Origin: JAQGLW01 sp035995725
Lineage (GTDB): Bacteria; Pseudomonadota; Gammaproteobacteria; Burkholderiales; Burkholderiaceae_D
Direction: 5' to 3'
Assembly: GCA_035995725.1 (NCBI GenBank)
Contig: DASYKE010000049.1
Span: forward strand, 1-10,282
Length of the DNA: 10,282 nt
Part shown: positions 6,330-10,282 of the stretch, piece by piece
Position numbering within the stretch: the stretch's first letter is position 1
Layout: every line of letters begins with the position of its first letter
Program-made: the position numbers and the translations under genes
The notes under the pieces: generated by a model
What the model was told of the DNA's origin: nothing
What the model saw: only the letters and a program-made list of their open reading frames with translations
Databases searched by the model: none

Positions 6330-6560
6330 TCAAATTTCATAATCGATGCATTGCCGCACCTGCCGTACTGCGCCGATGAACGGCTTGAGCGCGACATGCT
6401 GCGGATGTTCCTGGTAAGCGTCAAGTGCCGCCTTGGAAATAAATTCCGAATACCACACAATATCGCAACTAACCCCAACCCCGGCTTGGCAACCGCCGGC
6501 ATGACTATCCTTTTTCTCCGCCTCCAGGCATCTTTAACCCCTGAGCGGCACGTGGTAACC
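6330..6560 (-). pseudogene. Decayed Dabb (stress-responsive A/B barrel) gene
   Basis: On the minus strand, 6464 down to the TGA at 6330-6332 encodes DIVWYSEFISKAALDAYQ, then HPQHVALKPFIGAVR and CIDYEI. This is the second half of a typical Dabb protein of about 100 residues. The frame continues only weakly upstream and meets a TAA near 6532. A VAKPGL segment expected just before SCDIV lies in a different frame (around 6476-6493), so at least one frameshift separates them. Further upstream only scattered fragments resemble the family start, which suggests an internal deletion as well. No intact start exists. It probably once headed or preceded the thioesterase operon. The exact upstream limit is uncertain. 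Confidence 0.72.
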
Positions 6561-6577
6561 TACATGAGTCTATTGTT

Positions 6578-6618
6578 AAATCGTTCGAGAATAGCATGAT
6601 TTAGTACGATCGTTCGTA
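6578..6618. promoter_or_regulatory. Candidate TetR-type operator with a second half-site
   Basis: TACGA-TCGT-TCGTA (6605-6618) is a perfect inverted repeat with 5-bp arms. TCGTTCG within it (6610-6616) recurs at 6581-6587, 29 bases away, close to three helical turns. The ACGATCGTTCGT type resembles palindromes bound by TetR-family repressors, which often control SDR/MDR/acyl-CoA operons. The site sits between the leftward operon and the rightward transporter, so it could act on either. No regulator gene is in the window. Confidence 0.4.
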
Positions 6619-6693
6619 AAAAATAATGCCCGTTGGATATTCAATCAGTCTTTGTTTCAGAAGCTTTCAGAATGCCATCGCAGGGTTTGAATT

Positions 6694-6734
6694 GTAAGGT
6701 TCTGTAAGTTTCAAGCAAGCGTGCCGTAAGCTTC
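6694..6734 (+). promoter_or_regulatory. Three phased copies of GTAAGNTTC upstream of the transporter
   Basis: GTAAGGTTC (6694-6702), GTAAGTTTC (6704-6712) and GTAAGCTTC (6726-6734) are the same 9-base motif, starting 10 and 22 bases apart. That places them on one face of the helix about 80-115 bases before the transporter start, as expected of an activator site. No matching regulator consensus is recognised. Confidence 0.4.
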
Positions 6735-6796
6735 GGCTCCTAGACTCAGGGCGGTACCAAATGGGCAAGATCTAATTGCACATTCTATTAATCACT

Positions 6797-6804
6797 GGAA
6801 GGAG
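6797..6804 (+). promoter_or_regulatory. Strong ribosome binding site of the transporter
   Basis: GGAAGGAG lies five bases before the ATG at 6810 and fixes that start. It is the clearest Shine-Dalgarno in the window and implies efficient translation. Confidence 0.85.
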
Positions 6805-6809
6805 ACAAC

Positions 6810-8474
6810 ATGGCCATAGCACAAACAGCTGCACGCGGCATCACATCAGCGGAGCGGAAAGTTATTTTCGCATCGTCGCTGGGTACCGTATTTGAATGGT
6901 ATGACTTTTACCTGTATGGCTCGCTGGCAGCAATTATCGCCAAACAATTCTTCGCAGGCACCGATCCCAACACCGCCTTTATTTTCGCGCTGCTCGCTTT
7001 TGCGGCGGGCTTTATCGTCCGTCCGTTCGGCGCACTGGTGTTCGGTCGTCTGGGCGACATGATCGGCCGCAAGTACACGTTCCTGGTGACGATCGTGATC
7101 ATGGGTACGTCCACTTTCCTGGTAGGCGTGTTGCCAACCTATGCCTCCATCGGTGTCGCTGCGCCGATTATCCTGATCTCGCTGCGGATCCTGCAGGGCC
7201 TCGCCCTCGGCGGCGAATACGGCGGCGCCGCGACTTACGTCGCAGAGCATGCGCCGAACGACAAGCGCGGTACGTTCACCTCGTGGATTCAAACCACCGC
7301 GACGCTGGGCCTGTTCCTGTCGCTGATGGTCATTCTGGGCACGCGTACCGCGATGGGCGAAGCGGCATTTGCCGACTGGGGCTGGCGTATTCCGTTCCTG
7401 CTCTCGGTGTTCCTGCTCGCTATTTCGGTATGGATCCGTTTGTCGATGAACGAATCGCCTGCATTCGCCAAGATGAAAGCCGAAGGCAAGACATCCAAGG
7501 CCCCGCTGTCCGAATCCTTCGGCGAGTGGAGAAATCTGAAAATCGTGATTCTGGCGCTGATCGGCCTGACCGCCGGTCAGGCGGTGGTGTGGTATACCGG
7601 CCAGTTCTACGCATTGTTCTTCATGACCCAGACGCTCAAAGTCGATCTTTCGACCGCTAACGTACTGATCGCGGCGTCGCTATTGATCGGCACGCCGTTT
7701 TTCGTCGTGTTCGGCGCATTGTCCGACAAGATCGGCCGCAAGAACATCATCCTGGGAGGCTGTCTGATCGCTGCACTGACCTACTTCCCGATTTTCGCTG
7801 CATTGACTCACTATGCAAATCCGGCGCTGGAAACCGCGATCAAGACTTCGCCGGTAGTCGTGACCGCAGATCCGGCAAAATGCCAGTTCCTGTTTAACCC
7901 GACCGGCACCAAGACCTTTACCTCTTCCTGCGATATAGCACGTACCGTTCTGGCAAATGCTTCGGTGGCTTACACCAATGAAGCTGCGCCTGCCGGTTCT
8001 GTGGCATCGATCAAGATCGGCGACAAGGTCATTCAGGGTTACGACGCCCACGCCATGTCCAAACAAGACGCCGCTGCGCAAGACAAGGCGTTCAAGAAAG
8101 ACCTGGGCGATGCAATCAAGGCCGCCGGTTATCCGACCAAGGCAGATCCGGACCAGATGAACAAACCGATGGTTCTGCTTCTGCTGACGATTCTCGTGAT
8201 CTACGTCACGATGGTTTACGGTCCGATTGCAGCGATGCTGGTCGAAATGTTCCCGACCCGCATTCGCTACACGTCGATGTCGTTGCCGTACCATATCGGT
8301 AACGGCTGGTTCGGCGGCTTGCTGCCGACCACCGCGTTTGCGCTGGTTGCATACAAGGGCGATATCTACTACGGTCTGTGGTATCCGATCATCATCGCTC
8401 TGATGACATTTGTGGTCGGCATGCTGTTCATCAAGGAAACCAAAGACAACGATATTTATGCGACCGAGCGCTAA
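6810..8474 (+). CDS. MFS transporter, metabolite:H+ symporter (MHS/ProP-like) with large periplasmic insert
   Basis: A 554-residue inner-membrane protein predicted to take up an organic acid, osmolyte or similar metabolite with protons. SSLGTVFEWYDFYLYG (22-37) in the first membrane segment is the MHS signature. RPFGALVFGRLGDMIGRK (71-88) covers the loop between segments 2 and 3, and its repeat GALSDKIGRK (302-311) lies between segments 8 and 9. GGEYGGA (134-140) and the WGWRIPF motif (190-196) are also typical. Members usually have 430-500 residues. The excess is a hydrophilic stretch at about 335-452 between membrane segments 9 and 10, which should face the periplasm and contains C359 and C374. 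The protein ends in a short cytoplasmic tail. It is a single-gene unit closed by a terminator, and the substrate cannot be read from sequence. Confidence 0.9.
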   Translation: MAIAQTAARGITSAERKVIFASSLGTVFEWYDFYLYGSLAAIIAKQFFAGTDPNTAFIFALLAFAAGFIVRPFGALVFGRLGDMIGRKYTFLVTIVIMGTSTFLVGVLPTYASIGVAAPIILISLRILQGLALGGEYGGAATYVAEHAPNDKRGTFTSWIQTTATLGLFLSLMVILGTRTAMGEAAFADWGWRIPFLLSVFLLAISVWIRLSMNESPAFAKMKAEGKTSKAPLSESFGEWRNLKIVILALIGLTAGQAVVWYTGQFYALFFMTQTLKVDLSTANVLIAASLLIGTPFFVVFGALSDKIGRKNIILGGCLIAALTYFPIFAALTHYANPALETAIKTSPVVVTADPAKCQFLFNPTGTKTFTSSCDIARTVLANASVAYTNEAAPAGSVASIKIGDKVIQGYDAHAMSKQDAAAQDKAFKKDLGDAIKAAGYPTKADPDQMNKPMVLLLLTILVIYVTMVYGPIAAMLVEMFPTRIRYTSMSLPYHIGNGWFGGLLPTTAFALVAYKGDIYYGLWYPIIIALMTFVVGMLFIKETKDNDIYATER

Positions 8475-8484
8475 TCGCTGACAA

Positions 8485-8502
8485 GCATACTTTCGGGTAT
8501 GC
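8485..8502 (+). terminator. Small UUCG-type hairpin after the transporter stop
   Basis: GCATAC (8485-8490) and GTATGC (8497-8502) pair perfectly. A further T-G pair closes a TTCG tetraloop. It lies 10 bases past the stop codon and just before the stronger terminator, and may protect the 3' end of the message. No T-run follows. Confidence 0.5.
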
Positions 8503-8510
8503 GTGAATTG

Positions 8511-8541
8511 AAGCCGCCAGGCAATTTCTGGCGGCTTTTTT
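8511..8541 (+). terminator. Intrinsic terminator of the transporter gene
   Basis: AAGCCGCCAG (8511-8520) and CTGGCGGCTT (8528-8537) form a perfect 10-bp stem with a 7-base loop. A run of T through 8541 follows. This is a textbook Rho-independent terminator, separating the transporter from purT. Confidence 0.92.
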
Positions 8542-8585
8542 ATTGGCTGCTTTGCATCGACAGTGCAACTTGTCAGCGTGATCGA

Positions 8586-8591
8586 TATAAT
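8586..8591 (+). promoter_or_regulatory. Probable -10 box of the purT promoter
   Basis: A perfect TATAAT lies 52 bases before the purT ATG and just beyond the terminator, giving a leader of roughly 45 bases. The best -35 region at the usual spacing (near GTGCAA) is poor; TTGTCA is only 10 bases upstream, too close. An activator or a weak -35 is implied. Confidence 0.5.
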
Positions 8592-8643
8592 GCGCATTTA
8601 TTGACGTCGTCAGCGCCCCTTCCATCTTCCGCCTTTTGTTCCC

Positions 8644-9855
8644 ATGAAGAAGCCATTCCGCCTCGGTACTCCGTTATCGTCATCCGCTACAAAAGTCATG
8701 CTGCTCGGTTCCGGCGAGTTGGGAAAAGAAGTGATCATTTCGCTGCAGCGCCTGGGTATCGAAGTCATTGCAGTCGATCGTTATGCGAATGCGCCCGGTC
8801 ACCAGGTGGCGCACCGCGCCTACGTGATCGACATGACCGACGGCGCGGCACTGGCGACGTTGATCGAGCAGGAAAAACCCGATCTGGTGGTGCCGGAAAT
8901 CGAAGCGATCGCGACACAGACCCTGGTCGAACTTGAAAAGGCCGGAAAAACAACCGTGATTCCCACCGCGCGGGCAGCGTGGCTGACGATGAATCGCGAG
9001 GGCATCCGGCGCCTGGCGGCGGAAGAGCTGGGCCTGTCGACTTCTCCTTACCGTTTTGCCGACAGCCTGGCCGAGCTGAAGGCGGCATGCGCCGAAATCG
9101 GCTTCCCGTGCGTGATCAAACCGGTGATGTCTTCATCCGGCAAAGGGCAAACCAAAATCGACAGCCCGGATGAGGTCGAATCCGCATGGAATTATGCAGC
9201 GGCGGGCAGCCGGGTCGATGCCGGGCGCGTGATCGTCGAAGGTTTCATCGACTTCGAATATGAAATCACGCAACTGACGGTGCGCGCGCTGGACCCATCC
9301 GGCCAAATCGTTACTCATTTCTGCGAGCCGATCGGCCATGTCCAGGTCAAGGGCGATTATGTCGAATCCTGGCAGCCGCACCCGATGCCGGCTGCCGCGC
9401 TGGCAAAGGCACGCGAGATCGCCAAAAAAGTGACGGATAACCTGGGCGGTCTGGGCGTGTTCGGCGTTGAACTGTTCGTAAAAAATGACATGGTATGGTT
9501 TTCCGAGGTCAGCCCGCGCCCGCACGATACTGGCATGGTCACGATGGCAAGCCAGATGCAAAGCGAATTCGAATTGCATGCAAAGGCTATCCTCGGCCTG
9601 CCTGTGAATGTCGCTCTCATTTCTCCGGCCGCCTCCGCAGTGATCTACGGCCAGCACGAAGCGGCGGCAATCGCATTCGATGGAGTGGCCGATGCGTTGC
9701 GCGTGCCCGGCGCCGATATTCGCCTGTTCGGCAAGCCGCAATCGTTCGCCCGGCGCCGCATGGGGGTCGCGCTGGCAGTCGCCAAAGATATTGAGACGGC
9801 CCGCAAGCGCGCCAAAGAAGCTGCCGCGAAGGTCAAACCGGTCACTACGGTTTAA
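8644..9855 (+). CDS. purT: Formate-dependent phosphoribosylglycinamide formyltransferase (GAR transformylase 2)
   Basis: A 403-residue cytoplasmic ATP-grasp enzyme of purine synthesis that joins formate to GAR using ATP, forming formyl-GAR without a folate donor. VMLLGSGELGKEV (18-30) starts the N-terminal domain. PEIEAIAT (84-91) and TMNREGIRRLAAEELGL (115-131) match E. coli PurT nearly exactly. VMSSSGKGQT (161-170) is the ATP-binding loop. E276 and E288 in SEVSPRPHDTGMVT are the metal ligands expected of the family. It is slightly longer than the 392-residue E. coli protein at both ends. The start at 8644 has no visible Shine-Dalgarno (the leader reads TTTTGTTCCC before ATG), and the next in-frame ATG, at 8698, would cut into the first strand. 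It appears monocistronic. Confidence 0.96.
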   Translation: MKKPFRLGTPLSSSATKVMLLGSGELGKEVIISLQRLGIEVIAVDRYANAPGHQVAHRAYVIDMTDGAALATLIEQEKPDLVVPEIEAIATQTLVELEKAGKTTVIPTARAAWLTMNREGIRRLAAEELGLSTSPYRFADSLAELKAACAEIGFPCVIKPVMSSSGKGQTKIDSPDEVESAWNYAAAGSRVDAGRVIVEGFIDFEYEITQLTVRALDPSGQIVTHFCEPIGHVQVKGDYVESWQPHPMPAAALAKAREIAKKVTDNLGGLGVFGVELFVKNDMVWFSEVSPRPHDTGMVTMASQMQSEFELHAKAILGLPVNVALISPAASAVIYGQHEAAAIAFDGVADALRVPGADIRLFGKPQSFARRRMGVALAVAKDIETARKRAKEAAAKVKPVTTV

Positions 9856-9967
9856 GAGCGCCTGTATAAATTGATTTGCCATCCGCGTCGATGGAATACC
9901 CGGTCGGGTGTGAAGGCGGGGATGACACGTCTATTTGTATTTATGGAAGTGCCTTTGACGCAAAATC

Positions 9968-10282
9968 TCAGGGACTAAGCGTCAGTATCCCCAGCTTGTT
10001 TTTCTCCACCGCCAGCCGATCGGTTTTCATCGGCAGGTAAGCGACTTCCGACCAGCGCTGCACGTAATTGCGGTACAGCGGGGAAAAGACATTGCCCGAC
10101 TGGCCGGTGGAATGGATGAAGAGCGAGTTTTCCAGGTCCGACAAATCATAGAGCGCGCGCAAGCTCGCCGCGTGGCGATTCGCGAAAGGCTCGGCTTCAT
10201 CGCGCAGATTGTTGCGCCCGACATTGACGGTAAACGCATCGCCCGGTGTCGGAACCCGAATGTCGAACAGCCGGGCAAGCGG
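9968..10282 (-). CDS. Penicillin acylase family protein, C-terminal 104 residues (partial)
   Basis: The minus strand is open from the window edge to a TGA at 9968-9970. The sequence SLRALYDLSDLENSLFIHS, then TGQSGNVFSPLYRNYVQRW, and LPMKTDRLAVEK before the end, is the characteristic C-terminus of penicillin amidase-type N-terminal nucleophile hydrolases. These periplasmic enzymes hydrolyse amides such as beta-lactam side chains or acyl-homoserine lactones. The catalytic serine and autocleavage site lie outside the window, so activity and substrate cannot be judged. It converges on purT across 112 bases that show no clear terminator. Confidence 0.88.
   Translation of the reverse strand, partial: PLARLFDIRVPTPGDAFTVNVGRNNLRDEAEPFANRHAASLRALYDLSDLENSLFIHSTGQSGNVFSPLYRNYVQRWSEVAYLPMKTDRLAVEKNKLGILTLSP

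Noticed and set aside
6760..6790. Sigma-54 promoter suggested by TGGGCA ... TTGCAC before the transporter
   Set aside because: The GG and GC elements are 12 bases apart rather than the required 10, so the -24/-12 pattern is not met.
7680..8597. Minus-strand open frame of 305 codons opposite the transporter
   Set aside because: It is antisense to a clear MFS gene, runs through the transporter terminator, and resembles no protein.
9133..9882. Minus-strand open frame of 249 codons opposite purT
   Set aside because: It is antisense to strongly conserved purT codons and shows no recognisable motif.

Overview
The window reads as chromosome of a betaproteobacterium, most likely Burkholderiales and close to Oxalobacteraceae. 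This is judged by protein resemblance (PurT, PaaI thioesterase, MHS-type transporter, penicillin acylase tail) and a moderately high GC content, not by any search. It holds one short partial gene at each edge, a three-gene minus-strand envelope operon, a three-gene minus-strand oxidoreductase/thioesterase operon (plus a possible 42-codon leader ORF), a plus-strand transporter and a plus-strand purT. No tRNA, rRNA, CRISPR array, transposase or phage gene is visible.

Left block (1-3299): the last codons of a probable NRDE-family gene converge on an operon read right to left. That operon is a periplasmic TPR protein, an L,D-transpeptidase (YkuD fold) and a GNAT acetyltransferase. The first two overlap by one base and the third follows after four bases. 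The TPR protein and the transpeptidase end in similar NTF2-like tails, so they probably act together in the cell envelope. A dispersed, palindromic, almost stop-free repeat family occurs at four places here: abutting the NRDE stop codon, inside the signal-sequence region of the transpeptidase, inside its C-terminal domain, and inside the linker of the TPR protein. It is inserted in both orientations and translated each time within a gene. This protein-invading repeat, similar in concept to the Rickettsia palindromic elements, is the most unusual feature of the window.

Middle block (3300-6809): a 448-base gene-free stretch is followed by a minus-strand cluster: SDR oxidoreductase, zinc-free MDR-type reductase and PaaI-like thioesterase. 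This looks like a small set for processing acyl-CoA or enone-type substrates. The thioesterase start overlaps the stop of a 42-codon ORF with a good ribosome binding site. Upstream lies the decayed end of a Dabb (stress-responsive A/B barrel) gene, then a palindromic candidate operator and a helically phased triple repeat ahead of the transporter.

Right block (6810-10282): an MHS-family MFS transporter carries an unusually large periplasmic insert and is followed by a strong intrinsic terminator. purT, the formate-dependent GAR transformylase, has its own promoter. The C-terminus of a penicillin acylase family enzyme enters from the right edge on the minus strand.
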